From Cellulosimicrobium funkei (GTDB lineage Bacteria > Actinomycetota > Actinomycetes > Actinomycetales > Cellulomonadaceae), in contig NZ_JNBQ01000027.1 of the NCBI RefSeq assembly GCF_001019615.1, positions 1 to 55,129 of the forward strand: DNA of 55,129 nucleotides, written 5' to 3'. The position numbers and the translations under genes are program-made. How positions within the stretch are numbered: the stretch's first letter is position 1; every line of letters starts with the position of its first letter. A model generated the notes under the pieces. It searched no databases. It saw nothing but the letters and a program-made list of their open reading frames with translations, and was not told where the DNA came from. Positions 1 to 9,453 of this stretch are shown one piece after another.

Positions 1-1
1 C

Positions 2-661
2 CTCTACTGCCACAACCCCGACACGTTCGCGATGAAGGACGGTCGGCCCGTCACGGCGGACGAGCTCCTGGGGCGCGTCAAGCGCTATCTGCCCGTGTTC
101 CGGGCCACGCACGGGGGGCTCACGCTCTCCGGCGGCGAAGTGCTCATGCAGCCCGCGTTCGCCGCCCGCGTGCTGCGCGGCGCCAAGGCGATGGACGTGC
201 ACACCGCGCTCGACACGTCGGGCTTCCTCGGCGCGAACGCGACCGACGCGATGCTCGACGACACGGACCTCGTGCTGCTCGACGTGAAGTCCGGCGACCC
301 CGACACCTACAGGAAGGTCACGAGTCGCGACCTCGAGCCGACGCTGCGGTTCGGGAGGCGGATCGCCGAGCGCGGCCTCACCGGCCACGCGCCCGAGGTG
401 TGGGTGCGCTTCGTCCTCGTCCCGGGCCTCACCGACGACGTGGACAACGTGGAGAAGGTCGCGGAGTACGCGGCCTCGCTCAACGCGATCCGCCCCGGCA
501 CGGTGACGCGCGTCGAGGTGCTGCCCTTCCACCAGATGGGCCGCGACAAGTGGGACGCGCTCGGGCGCACCTACGAGCTCGACGACACGCCCGCGCCGTC
601 CGCCGAGCTCACCGAGCGCGTGCGCGACCAGTTCCGCGCCCACGGCCTGACGACGTACTGA
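2..661 (+). CDS. pflA: Pyruvate formate-lyase activating enzyme, 3' part
   Basis: Radical-SAM glycyl-radical activase that makes the glycyl radical on pyruvate formate-lyase for anaerobic pyruvate cleavage. The frame is open from the window edge and starts LYCHNPDTF, the end of the CxxxCxxC cluster region with the conserved C-H-N-P-D. Downstream are LTLSGGEVLMQP (the SAM-binding GGE), DTSGF, LDVKSGDPDTYRKVT and WVRFVLVPGLTDD, all typical of PflA. The initiator and first Cys residues lie before the window, so an internal ATG at 32 is not the real start. About 220 residues are visible against roughly 245-290 for the family. A long inverted repeat follows the stop. Its presence implies pflB next door and facultatively anaerobic growth (inference). 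Confidence 0.93.
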   Translation, partial: LYCHNPDTFAMKDGRPVTADELLGRVKRYLPVFRATHGGLTLSGGEVLMQPAFAARVLRGAKAMDVHTALDTSGFLGANATDAMLDDTDLVLLDVKSGDPDTYRKVTSRDLEPTLRFGRRIAERGLTGHAPEVWVRFVLVPGLTDDVDNVEKVAEYAASLNAIRPGTVTRVEVLPFHQMGRDKWDALGRTYELDDTPAPSAELTERVRDQFRAHGLTTY

Positions 662-685
662 CCGACCCACCGACGAGCGCCCGCT

Positions 686-749
686 CGCCGAGACGTGAGG
701 AGTGGTCCCGGACCGCCGTGCTCCCGGGGCCACTTCTCACGTCTCGGCG
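686..749 (+). terminator. Long hairpin downstream of pflA
   Basis: Two 25-nt arms (686-710 and 725-749) are inverted repeats around a 14-nt loop. Only two positions differ, and both become G-U pairs in the plus-strand RNA (C-A mismatches in the minus-strand RNA), so the fold suits a transcript running from pflA. There is no T-tract. A strong U-less terminator is the simplest reading; a dispersed repeat element is the alternative. Confidence 0.6.
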
Positions 750-792
750 GGTTCGCGCTCCCCGGGGCGGGGTCGGGTCGTAGGGTGCGCGG

Positions 793-1416
793 GTGCCTGC
801 AGCGACCGTCGACGCCCACGACCCCCGATGGACCGACGCCGGGAGGCGGTGGACGGAGCGCGTCGCCGGCGCGCTCGCCGACCTCGCGAGCCCCGACCGC
901 ACGGGCCCGGTCGTCGTCGAGCACATCGGGTCGACGGCCGTCCCCGGGCTCGCGGCGAAGCCGATCATCGACCTCCAGGTGCGCGTCGCGCCGCTGCCCT
1001 CCGAGGCGGAGGTCGACGCCGCGCTCGGGCCGCTCGGGTTCTCGATCGAGCGCGGGGCGCGCCCCGACTCGCCCGGCGTGTACCGGGACGTCCCGCGCCC
1101 GCGCGCCGACCCCGCCCCCGAGCTCTACGCCAAGCGCCTGCTCACCCGCCCCGGTGACGACGACGAGCCGCCCGTGATCCTCCACGTCCGGCGTCTCGAC
1201 TCCCCGTTCGCGGCGTACGTCGTCGCGTTCCGCGACTGGCTGCGCGCCGTCCCCGCCGAGGCCGCGGCGTACGAGGCGACGAAGCGCGACCTCGCCGCGC
1301 GCCACGCGGACGCCGACGACTACGACGACTACACGCGCGACAAGACGGCGTTCCTCGACGCGGCGCAGTCCCGGATGGAGCGCTGGCTCGCCGAGCGCGC
1401 GAACGCTCCTGCCTGA
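793..1416 (+). CDS. GrpB family protein (UPF0157, nucleotidyltransferase fold)
   Basis: 207 residues of the GrpB/UPF0157 family, often found fused to dephospho-CoA kinase; the exact biochemical role is unsettled. The diagnostic block VVEHIGSTAVPGLAAKPIID lies near residues 37-56, followed by LQVRV. In the C-terminal half VILHVRRLDSP and FRDWLRA match the family's H-V and F-R-D-W-L patterns. The GTG start is supported by a TAGGGT -10 element at 781-786, six bases upstream, which predicts a leaderless mRNA; no Shine-Dalgarno is present. It stands alone between pflA and the toxin-antitoxin operon. Confidence 0.88.
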   Translation: MPAATVDAHDPRWTDAGRRWTERVAGALADLASPDRTGPVVVEHIGSTAVPGLAAKPIIDLQVRVAPLPSEAEVDAALGPLGFSIERGARPDSPGVYRDVPRPRADPAPELYAKRLLTRPGDDDEPPVILHVRRLDSPFAAYVVAFRDWLRAVPAEAAAYEATKRDLAARHADADDYDDYTRDKTAFLDAAQSRMERWLAERANAPA

Positions 1417-1441
1417 TCCCTGCACGGTGCCGCCCGAGCTC

Positions 1442-1460
1442 TGATACCGTGGTGGTACCA
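1442..1460 (+). promoter_or_regulatory. Possible -10 and operator palindromes before the antitoxin
   Basis: TGATAC at 1442-1447 could be a -10 element. It overlaps TACC-N5-GGTA (1445-1457) and the perfect 8-bp palindrome TGGTACCA (1453-1460). Ribbon-helix-helix antitoxins usually autorepress at such short palindromes just upstream of their operon. Binding itself is inferred. Confidence 0.4.
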
Positions 1461-1476
1461 AACGAGAGGAGCTCAC

Positions 1477-1674
1477 GTGGCTATGACCTTGCGGCTCGAC
1501 GACGACGCGCAGGCGGCGCTGGAGCGTATCGCCCGCCGCGAGGGCGTCTCCGCGAACACAGCCGTCGCACGCGCCGTCGTGGAGTACGACGCGAAGCGGC
1601 GCGAGATGCGTGACCGGCTGCTCGCCGACATCGTGGCGGAGGACCAGGAGCTGCTCGACCGGCTCGCGCAGTAG
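1477..1674 (+). CDS. Ribbon-helix-helix antitoxin (CopG-like)
   Basis: 65-residue protein with a ribbon-helix-helix N-terminus: MTLRLDDDAQAALERIARRE is the beta-strand plus helix A, and GVSANTAVARAVVEYDAKR is helix B. The acidic, helical tail (residues 43-65) would contact the toxin. It sits 2 nt upstream of a Doc-family toxin, the usual antitoxin-toxin order. GAGGAG at 1466-1471 serves the GTG at 1477; an ATG two codons later is an alternative start. It probably neutralises the toxin and represses its own operon. Doc toxins are classically paired with Phd; pairing with an RHH protein is a known variant. Confidence 0.85.
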   Translation: MAMTLRLDDDAQAALERIARREGVSANTAVARAVVEYDAKRREMRDRLLADIVAEDQELLDRLAQ

Positions 1675-1676
1675 CC

Positions 1677-2063
1677 GTGATCGTGTACCTCGACGAGGAC
1701 GACCTCGTCGCCGCCGCCACGGCGTTCCTCGGGCACCCGCCCGCCGTCCGCGACTTCGGGCTCCTGTCGTCCGCACTGGCGCGTCCGGCCGCGTCGATGT
1801 ACGGCGTCGAGGCCTACCCCGCCCTCGACGAGAAGGCAGCGGCGCTGCTTCTCTCCGTCACGAAGAACCACGCGCTGATCGACGGGAACAAGCGACTGGG
1901 CTGGGTCGCAGTCAGACTCTTCTACGCGCTCAACGGGGTGCGGCTCGTCATGCCGCAGGACACCGCGTACGCCCTCGTCGTCGGTGTCGCAGCCGGCGAG
2001 ATCGACGACGTCGAGACCGTGGCGCGGAGGCTCGCGGAGCACGTCGTGCGCCGCGAGTCGTGA
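1677..2063 (+). CDS. doc: Doc/Fic-family toxin (death-on-curing)
   Basis: 128 residues, the usual Doc length. The active-site motif HALIDGNKRLGW, near residues 64-75, matches the Doc form HxFx(D/N)(A/G)NKR. Doc proteins phosphorylate elongation factor Tu and stop translation, unlike AMPylating Fic enzymes, which have HPFxxGNGR. The N-terminus VYLDEDDLVAAA and GLLSSALARP are also Doc-like. The GTG start lies 2 nt after the antitoxin stop, and the stop codon overlaps the start of the downstream helicase gene, so all three genes are probably one transcript. Confidence 0.87.
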   Translation: MIVYLDEDDLVAAATAFLGHPPAVRDFGLLSSALARPAASMYGVEAYPALDEKAAALLLSVTKNHALIDGNKRLGWVAVRLFYALNGVRLVMPQDTAYALVVGVAAGEIDDVETVARRLAEHVVRRES

Positions 2064-4303
2064 CCGCCGCGAGCGGCGCGCTGCCCGACGTCGCCACCGC
2101 TCGGGCGGTCGTCGCGGACGCGGATGCCCTCGCCGCGCTGCTCGCGACCCTCTCCGCCGCGCCCGGGACGGCCCGTGAGCAGGTGCGCGCCGCGTTCGGC
2201 GACAGCCGCGAGGAGAAGGTCCTGGCGCGCCTCGACGCCGTCGACGTCGCGTCGCTGCGCGACGTCACGCGCGAGCGCCTGCGGCTCGGGGCGCTCGCGG
2301 ACGCGGGCGTGCGGACGGTCGGCGAGGTCGCGCGGCTCGGGCGCGACGGGCTGGAGAAGCTCCCCGAGATCGGCCCGCAGACGGCGACGCACCTGCTCGC
2401 CGCCGCCGAGCAGGTGGCGCGCGCCGTGCGCGAGAGCCAGCGCTTCCGGATCGACCTCACGCCGACGGACCCGGTCGCGACCGCGCTCGTCCAGGCGCTG
2501 CACACGCTCGACCTGGCCGACGCCGCCGTCGCGCGCTACGGCGACCAGGTGCGGGCCGCGCTTGCCGAGCACGAGCGCGTGCGCGCCGACGCGCTGGTCG
2601 CCGCGAGCGGGCCGCGCCGCCTGTTTGCGTGGGGCGAGCGGCGGCGTCGGGCGTCCGCGGCGGTCACGGTGCTCGCCGCGGTCGCCGAGCGGGCGCGGGC
2701 CACCGGGCTCGCCGAGGAGGCGCGGCGCGTCGTCGGGCTGCTCGCCGAGCCCGCGCGCCCGTACGACGTCTGGGAGGACTTCCGCCGCCGGTCCGCGGCG
2801 TACTACGCGCTGCTCGACGGCGTCGCCCCCACGGGCCGCGACGTCGCCGCCGCGGCCGGGCACCTGCCCGCCGAGCTCGTGGACCGCGTGCAGACGCAGG
2901 CGCTCGACGAGTCGCTGCTGACCGTCTCGCTGCGCGGGTACCAGGCGTTCGGGGCCCGCTTCGCGCTCGCCCAGCGCCGCGTCGTCCTGGGCGACGAGAT
3001 GGGCCTGGGCAAGACGGTGCAGGCCGTCGCCGTCGTCGCGCACCTGGTCGCCGGCGGTGCGACCCACGCGCTCGTCGTGTGCCCGGCGAGCGTGCTGGAG
3101 AACTGGGTGCGCGAGCTGCGCGCGCACGCGAGCCTCCCGGTGCACGCCGTCCACGGCGAGGACCGGGAGGAGGCGGCCGCGGCGTGGCGCACTGCGGGCG
3201 GTGTCGCCGTCGTGACCTTCGCGGGCCTGCGGCGCGCGGGGACCGAGGCGTTCGCCGCGGCGGCGCCGGCGGTGCTCGTCGTGGACGAGGCGCACTTCGT
3301 GAAGAACCCGCTCGCGAAGCGGTCCGTGGCCGTCGCGGCCCTCGCGCGGGCGACCGAGCACGTGCTGCTGCTCACGGGCACGCCCATGGAGAACCGGGTC
3401 GAGGAGTTCCGCACCCTGCTGGGCTACCTCCAGCCCGAGCTCGCGGCACGCCTCGACGCCGCGCACGGGGCCGCCGGGCCCGACGCGTTCCGGCACGCCG
3501 TCGCGCCCGCCTACCTGCGGCGCAACGCCGAGGACGTGCTCGAGGAGCTGCCCGAGCTCGTGCAGGTCGACGAGTGGGAGCGGCTCGGGGCGGTCGACGG
3601 CGCGGCGTACCGCGAGGCGGTCGCGGCGGGGTCGTTCATGGCGATGCGGCGCGCGGCGTTCGCGGTCGACCACCCGGAGGACTCGGCCAAGCTGCGCCGG
3701 CTCGTGGAGCTCGCGCGCGAGGCGGCCGAGAACCGACGCAAGGTCGTGGTGTTCTCGTACTTCCGGGACGTCGTGGATGCGGTCGTGCGCGCGCTCGGCG
3801 ACCTCGCGCTCCCACCCCTCACCGGCTCGGTGCCCGCACATGCCCGCCAGACCGTCGTCGACGACTTCGCCGCTTCCGGGGCCCCGCGCGTGCTCGTCAG
3901 CCAGATCGACGTCGGGGGAGTGGGCCTCAATCTCCAGGCCGCCTCCGTGGTCATCCTGTGCGAGCCCCAGACCAAGCCCACGACCGAGGCGCAGGCGGTC
4001 GCCCGCGCCCACCGCATGGGTCAGGTCGAGACCGTCCAGGTGCACCGCCTGCTCACGGTCGACAGCGTCGACGAGCACCTCGTGCGCCTTCTCGGCACCA
4101 AGGCGCGGCTGTTCGACGCGTACGCGCGCCGCAGCGCGCTCGCCGAGGAGGTCGCGGGCGCGGTCGACGTGTCCGAGGCGTCGCTCGCGCGCGCGGTCGT
4201 CGACGCCGAGCGCGCCCGGTTGTTCGTCGATCCGGCGGTCACGTCCGTCGAGGATGCGCCCGTCGTCGACGCCGTCGTGGAGGACGAACCGGTCGAGCGA
4301 TGA
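2060..4303 (+). CDS. SNF2-type DEAH helicase/ATPase with N-terminal HhH domain
   Basis: 747-residue ATP-dependent DNA translocase of superfamily 2. A helix-hairpin-helix segment (about 86-115, LEKLPEIGPQTATHLL) suggests DNA binding. Walker A is GDEMGLGKTVQ near 312-321, the DEAH box is VVDEAH near 406, motif III is LLTGTPMENR, and motifs V/VI are VGGVGLNLQ and AVARAHRMGQ (about 645-655). The last 100 residues are helical and charged. The GTG start overlaps the doc stop (GTGA), which implies translational coupling. Relatives remodel protein-DNA complexes or act in repair; the target here is unknown. A role in phage defence through linkage to the toxin-antitoxin pair is only a hypothesis. Confidence 0.88.
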   Translation: MTAASGALPDVATARAVVADADALAALLATLSAAPGTAREQVRAAFGDSREEKVLARLDAVDVASLRDVTRERLRLGALADAGVRTVGEVARLGRDGLEKLPEIGPQTATHLLAAAEQVARAVRESQRFRIDLTPTDPVATALVQALHTLDLADAAVARYGDQVRAALAEHERVRADALVAASGPRRLFAWGERRRRASAAVTVLAAVAERARATGLAEEARRVVGLLAEPARPYDVWEDFRRRSAAYYALLDGVAPTGRDVAAAAGHLPAELVDRVQTQALDESLLTVSLRGYQAFGARFALAQRRVVLGDEMGLGKTVQAVAVVAHLVAGGATHALVVCPASVLENWVRELRAHASLPVHAVHGEDREEAAAAWRTAGGVAVVTFAGLRRAGTEAFAAAAPAVLVVDEAHFVKNPLAKRSVAVAALARATEHVLLLTGTPMENRVEEFRTLLGYLQPELAARLDAAHGAAGPDAFRHAVAPAYLRRNAEDVLEELPELVQVDEWERLGAVDGAAYREAVAAGSFMAMRRAAFAVDHPEDSAKLRRLVELAREAAENRRKVVVFSYFRDVVDAVVRALGDLALPPLTGSVPAHARQTVVDDFAASGAPRVLVSQIDVGGVGLNLQAASVVILCEPQTKPTTEAQAVARAHRMGQVETVQVHRLLTVDSVDEHLVRLLGTKARLFDAYARRSALAEEVAGAVDVSEASLARAVVDAERARLFVDPAVTSVEDAPVVDAVVEDEPVER

Positions 4304-4362
4304 CGCGGCGCCGTGCACCCGGTCGGCGCGCCCGCTGGCGTGGCGCGGCATAGCGTGGCGTC

Positions 4363-5118
4363 ATGACCGCTCCGGACGCCCTGCCCCCGCTCACCCCGTT
4401 GCCCGAGGACTGGTCCACGGCGCTCGCCGTCGTCGCCCACCCCGACGACATGGAGTTCGGCGCCGCCGCGGCGGTCGCGCGGTGGACGGGGCAGGGCAAG
4501 CGGGTCGTGTACTGCATGGTGACGAGCGGCGAGGCCGGCATCGACGGCATGGACCCCGACGAGGCGCGACGCGTGCGCGAGGCGGAGGAGATCGAGTCCG
4601 GGCGGATCGTCGGCGTCGAGGAGGTCGAGTTCCTCGGGCTGCCGGACGGCGTGCTCGAGTACGGGCTGCCGCTGCGGCGGGCGATCGCGGGGGCGGTCCG
4701 GCGTCACCGGCCCGACGTCGTGATCACCGGGAACTACCGCGAGACGTTCCCGGGCGGGATGCTCAACCAGGCGGACCACGTCGCGACGGGGCGGGCCGTC
4801 GTCGACGCCGTGCGCGACGCGGGGAACCGGTGGGTGTTCCGCGAGCAGGTCGAGACGGACGGGGTCGAGCCCTGGGGTGGCGTGCGCCAGGTGTGGGTCG
4901 CCGCGTCGCCCGACGCCCGGCACGGCGTGGACGTCAGCGCGACGTTCGACGCGGGCGTCGCGTCCCTGCGCGCGCACGCCGCCTACCTCGACGGCCTCGG
5001 CTGGGCGGACTTCGACCCGGCCGCGTTCCTCGCGTCCATGAGCGCGCCCACGGGCGAGCGCATGGGTGTCACGCACGCGGTCGCGTTCGAGGTCCTGCGC
5101 ATGGGCTGGGAAGACTGA
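4363..5118 (+). CDS. PIG-L family deacetylase (LmbE-like)
   Basis: 251 residues with the zinc-site motif AHPDDMEFG near residues 25-33 and the third-ligand region NQADHVATG near 138, plus VVYCMVTSGEAG and PDVVITGN. The family removes N-acetyl groups from GlcNAc-type substrates such as mycothiol precursors (MshB, Mca); the substrate here cannot be told from sequence. A TAGCGT -10 at 4351-4356 lies six bases before the ATG, so the message is probably leaderless. It is monocistronic and converges on the lipoprotein gene. Confidence 0.88.
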   Translation: MTAPDALPPLTPLPEDWSTALAVVAHPDDMEFGAAAAVARWTGQGKRVVYCMVTSGEAGIDGMDPDEARRVREAEEIESGRIVGVEEVEFLGLPDGVLEYGLPLRRAIAGAVRRHRPDVVITGNYRETFPGGMLNQADHVATGRAVVDAVRDAGNRWVFREQVETDGVEPWGGVRQVWVAASPDARHGVDVSATFDAGVASLRAHAAYLDGLGWADFDPAAFLASMSAPTGERMGVTHAVAFEVLRMGWED

Positions 5119-5119
5119 C

Positions 5120-5692
5120 TCAGGCGGGGCCGGGCTGGTCCTCGATCTCGACGGCCTTCAGCTCGGGGGTGAACCCGAACAGCGCGCCGTCGCGCGAGCC
5201 GACCCACCACGTCCCGCACATCGCGGTCGCGGACTGCTCGGTGCCCTCGTCCCACCACGACGCCTCGAGCGTCGCCGTCGTGCGGTAGTCGGCGGCGGTC
5301 AGGTCGCCACGCGCGGGCCGAGGCTCCAGGGGGTGCCGCGCCGAGACGGGAGTGCAGCTCGCGGGCAGCGCGCCGAGGTCGGCCGTCATCGTGAGGATCC
5401 GCTCGTCGCCCGTCGTACGGACCACCTCGCGCACGTCGGTGGCGGAGTCGGGGACCCAGTCGGGGAGCACGGCGTCGGCCTTGCCGACCTTCCCGGTCGC
5501 GAACTCGTAGGTCTTGGTGTGGCCCGCACGGTTCTCGGCGACCGCCTCACCGATGCTGCCGCACGCGGACAGGAGGAGCGCGGCACCGGCAGCGAGCGTG
5601 AGGGCGCCGAGCATCCGGCGCTCGGTCGTGCCGCGCGGGGTCGTGGTCAGGGGAAGGCCGGTGGCGGGCTGGGCGGGGGTGCGGTTCGTCAT
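5120..5692 (-). CDS. Secreted lipoprotein of unknown function
   Basis: 190 residues. Arginines at about 25-26 are followed by a hydrophobic stretch and the lipobox LLSAC with Cys44, so the protein should be exported and lipidated. The mature part has two further Cys residues in a globular, polar domain ending near residue 190; I recognise no family. The start is fixed by TAGCGT at 5700-5705 (minus strand), seven bases before the ATG, a leaderless arrangement. Convergent with the deacetylase gene, with one base between the stops. Confidence 0.72.
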   Translation of the reverse strand: MTNRTPAQPATGLPLTTTPRGTTERRMLGALTLAAGAALLLSACGSIGEAVAENRAGHTKTYEFATGKVGKADAVLPDWVPDSATDVREVVRTTGDERILTMTADLGALPASCTPVSARHPLEPRPARGDLTAADYRTTATLEASWWDEGTEQSATAMCGTWWVGSRDGALFGFTPELKAVEIEDQPGPA

Positions 5693-5808
5693 GCCCACGA
5701 CGCTACGGAGCGCGCGAGCGCGACGGATCGGGCCGCGAGCGGAACCTCCGCGTGGTCGTCGTACGACCACGGGAGGGCGCTCGCGGCCCGAGATCCGACC
5801 GCGGTCGG

Positions 5809-7974
5809 TCAGACGCGCGACGCCGCCGGGACGTTCGCGACGCCGTCGGGCAGGAGTCGGCGGCCCAGGACCTTCTCGCTGTAGCCCGTGCGGTCGAGGT
5901 ACGGCGTGATGCCGCCGAGGTGGAAGCCCCACCCTGCGCCGAGGATCATGCACAGGTCGATCTGCGACGGGCTCGCCACCACGCCCTCGTCGAGCATGCG
6001 CCCGATCTCCTGCGTGAGCGCGGTGAGCACCGAGTCGAGGACGCCGGCCTCGTCCAGCGCTCCTGGGCCGCCCGCCTCACCCGTGCCGAACACGGCCTGG
6101 ATCGCCGGGTCGACGGGCTTGGGCAGGCCCTTCGGCGCGTCGAGGACGACGGGGATCTGCTCGTCGACGATGCGCTGGAGACCGGGGGACTCGGGGAACC
6201 GCTCGCCCAGGTCCTCGCGCAGCGACGTGAGGACGTGCAGGCCGACGGCCGGGCCCACGAGGTCGAACAGCGCGAACGGCGGCATCGGCAGGCCGAGCGG
6301 CGCGACCGCCCGGTCCGCGACCTCGACCGACGTGCCGTTCTCGACCGCCTCGACGATCTTGCCCATGAGCAGGATGAGGAGGCGGTTGACGACGAACCCG
6401 GGGCGGTCGGCGACGAGGACGGCCGTCTTGCGGAGCTTCTTCGTCATGGCGAACGCCGTGGCGAGGGCGGCGTCGTCGGTCTTCGCCGCCTGGATGATCT
6501 CGACGAGCGGCATCTGGGCGACCGGGTTGAAGAAGTGCATCCCGACGACGCGCTCGGGGTGCTGGAGGTCGGCCGCCATCTCCGTGATCGAGAGCGCGGA
6601 CGTGTTGGTCAGCAGCACGGCCTCGGGCGAGAGGACGCCCTCGAGCTCGGCGAAGACCTTCTTCTTGAGCCCCAGGATCTCCGTGACCGCCTCGATGACG
6701 ACGTCGCAGCCCGCGAAGTCGCCGAGCTCGGTCGTGCCGTGCACCGAGCCGACGATGCGCGCGCCGGTGTCCGCGGACATGCGGCCCGAGCCGACGAGCT
6801 TCTCGACCGTCGCGCGCACGTAGCCGAGGCCCTTGTCGACGCGCTCCTGGTCGAGGTCGCGCATGACGACCGGCACCTGGAGGCGCTGGGCGAACAGCAG
6901 CGCGATCTGCGCGGCCATGAGCCCGGCGCCGACGATCCCCACGCGGGTGACGGGGCGGGCGAGCTTCGCGTCGGGCGCGCCCTGGGGCCGCTTGCCCTTC
7001 GAGACGAGCTGGAACGCGTAGACGCTCGCGCGCATCTCGTCGCTCATGATGAGGTCCGCGAGGGCCTCGTCCTCGGCGGCGAACGCCTCCTCGCGCGACG
7101 CGGTGCGCGCGGCCGCGACGAGGTCGAGCGCGCGGTACGGCGCGGGGCGCGAGCCGGCGACGACCGCGTCGAGGCGCTGGCGCGTGCCCGCGACGACGGC
7201 GTCCCACACGGGCTGCGGGTCGAGCTCGCGCCGCTCGACGACGATCTCGCCGCGCAGCACGGCCTCGGCCCAGCGCAGCGAGGACTCGAGGAAGTCGGGC
7301 GCCTCGAAGAGCGCGTCGACGAGCCCGATCTCGTACGCCTCCTTGGCCTTGAACGGCTTGTTCGCGGCCGGGCGGGCGAGGATGACGTCCATCGCCTTCT
7401 CGACCCCCAGCAGGCGCGGCACGAGGTAGGCGCCGCCCCAGCCGGGGACCAGGCCCAGGCCGACCTCGGGCAGCGCGAGCGCACCGGCGTCGGACGCGAC
7501 GGTCCGGTACGTGCAGTTCAGCGCGACCTCCAGGCCGCCGCCGAGCGCGACGCCGTTGACGAACGCGAACGTCGGCACGCCCATGTCCTGGAGCAGCGAG
7601 TACGCGGCGTGACCGGCCCGCCCGAGGGCGAGCGCGTCGTCGCGCACCTGGACGGCCGCGGCCTGCGTGAGGTCCGCGCCCGCGGCGAGGAAGTACGGCT
7701 TGCCGGTGATCGCGACGGCGACGATCTCGCCGTCCGCGGCCCGGCGCTGGAGCGTCTCGAGGGCGGCGTGCAGCTCCGCGAGGCCCTCGGGGCCGAGCGT
7801 CGTCGGCTTGGTGTGGTCGAGCCCGTTGTCGAGCGTGAGCAGGGCGAGCGTGCCCGTGCCGCCGGGGAGCGCGACGTCGCGCACGAGCGAGTGCGTGACG
7901 CGCTCGCCGCGGGGGGCGTCCTGCGTCGCGTCCTGCGAGGCCGCGGGGGTCTGGGTGTCGGTGGGTGCGCTCAT
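5809..7974 (-). CDS. Fused enoyl-CoA hydratase / 3-hydroxyacyl-CoA dehydrogenase
   Basis: 721-residue multifunctional beta-oxidation protein (FadB/FadJ class). The N-terminal crotonase domain has FAFVNGVALGGGLEVALNC (oxyanion hole) and LPEVGLGLVPGWGG (catalytic Glu region). The dehydrogenase NAD fold starts near 345 with VGIVGAGLMAA, and the catalytic-His region GMHFFNPVAQMPLVE is near 478. The C-terminal dehydrogenase domain has GFVVNRLL. It hydrates enoyl-CoA and oxidises the hydroxyacyl-CoA using NAD. It begins 2 nt after the thiolase gene, so the two form one operon. The usual GxGxMGxGIA is GAGLMAAQIA here, a mild variant. Confidence 0.93.
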   Translation of the reverse strand: MSAPTDTQTPAASQDATQDAPRGERVTHSLVRDVALPGGTGTLALLTLDNGLDHTKPTTLGPEGLAELHAALETLQRRAADGEIVAVAITGKPYFLAAGADLTQAAAVQVRDDALALGRAGHAAYSLLQDMGVPTFAFVNGVALGGGLEVALNCTYRTVASDAGALALPEVGLGLVPGWGGAYLVPRLLGVEKAMDVILARPAANKPFKAKEAYEIGLVDALFEAPDFLESSLRWAEAVLRGEIVVERRELDPQPVWDAVVAGTRQRLDAVVAGSRPAPYRALDLVAAARTASREEAFAAEDEALADLIMSDEMRASVYAFQLVSKGKRPQGAPDAKLARPVTRVGIVGAGLMAAQIALLFAQRLQVPVVMRDLDQERVDKGLGYVRATVEKLVGSGRMSADTGARIVGSVHGTTELGDFAGCDVVIEAVTEILGLKKKVFAELEGVLSPEAVLLTNTSALSITEMAADLQHPERVVGMHFFNPVAQMPLVEIIQAAKTDDAALATAFAMTKKLRKTAVLVADRPGFVVNRLLILLMGKIVEAVENGTSVEVADRAVAPLGLPMPPFALFDLVGPAVGLHVLTSLREDLGERFPESPGLQRIVDEQIPVVLDAPKGLPKPVDPAIQAVFGTGEAGGPGALDEAGVLDSVLTALTQEIGRMLDEGVVASPSQIDLCMILGAGWGFHLGGITPYLDRTGYSEKVLGRRLLPDGVANVPAASRV

Positions 7975-7976
7975 CG

Positions 7977-9260
<1,284 letters not shown>

Positions 9261-9331
9261 GGCATCTCCATCCGATGCAGATGGTCGGGACGGCGGTGTC
9301 CGGGAGCGGCACCGCTCGGGGGTCGTACGTG

Positions 9332-9355
9332 CGATACACGCTACCGCGAGTATCG
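9332..9355. promoter_or_regulatory. CGATAC-N12-GTATCG inverted repeat upstream of fadA
   Basis: A perfect 6-bp inverted repeat with a 12-bp spacer. On the minus strand it lies directly beside TTTACC (9355-9360), a possible -35 for the fad operon. The same hexamer recurs in the hairpin at 9386-9422. It looks like a repressor operator; the regulator is not in this window. Confidence 0.45.
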
Positions 9356-9385
9356 GTAAAGCACGAGACCGATGCTACGACATGA

Positions 9386-9422
9386 AGAGACCCGGTATCG
9401 CATCCTGCGATACCGGGTCTCT
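9386..9422 (-). terminator. 17-bp perfect hairpin after the FemAB-like gene
   Basis: Arms 9386-9402 and 9406-9422 pair perfectly around a 3-nt loop, 31 nt beyond the stop of the minus-strand gene. It would terminate that transcript before the fad promoter region. Its inner part contains GGTATCGCA/TGCGATACC, the same core as the putative fad operator. Confidence 0.7.
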
Positions 9423-9453
9423 CGGAGTGGTGGTGGAAAGCGGCGAGCTCCGG

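Noticed and set aside
1610-2059. N-terminal extension of the helicase through the toxin gene
   Set aside because: The added 150 residues are a low-complexity shadow of antitoxin and toxin; the GTG at 2060 overlapping the toxin stop is the better start.
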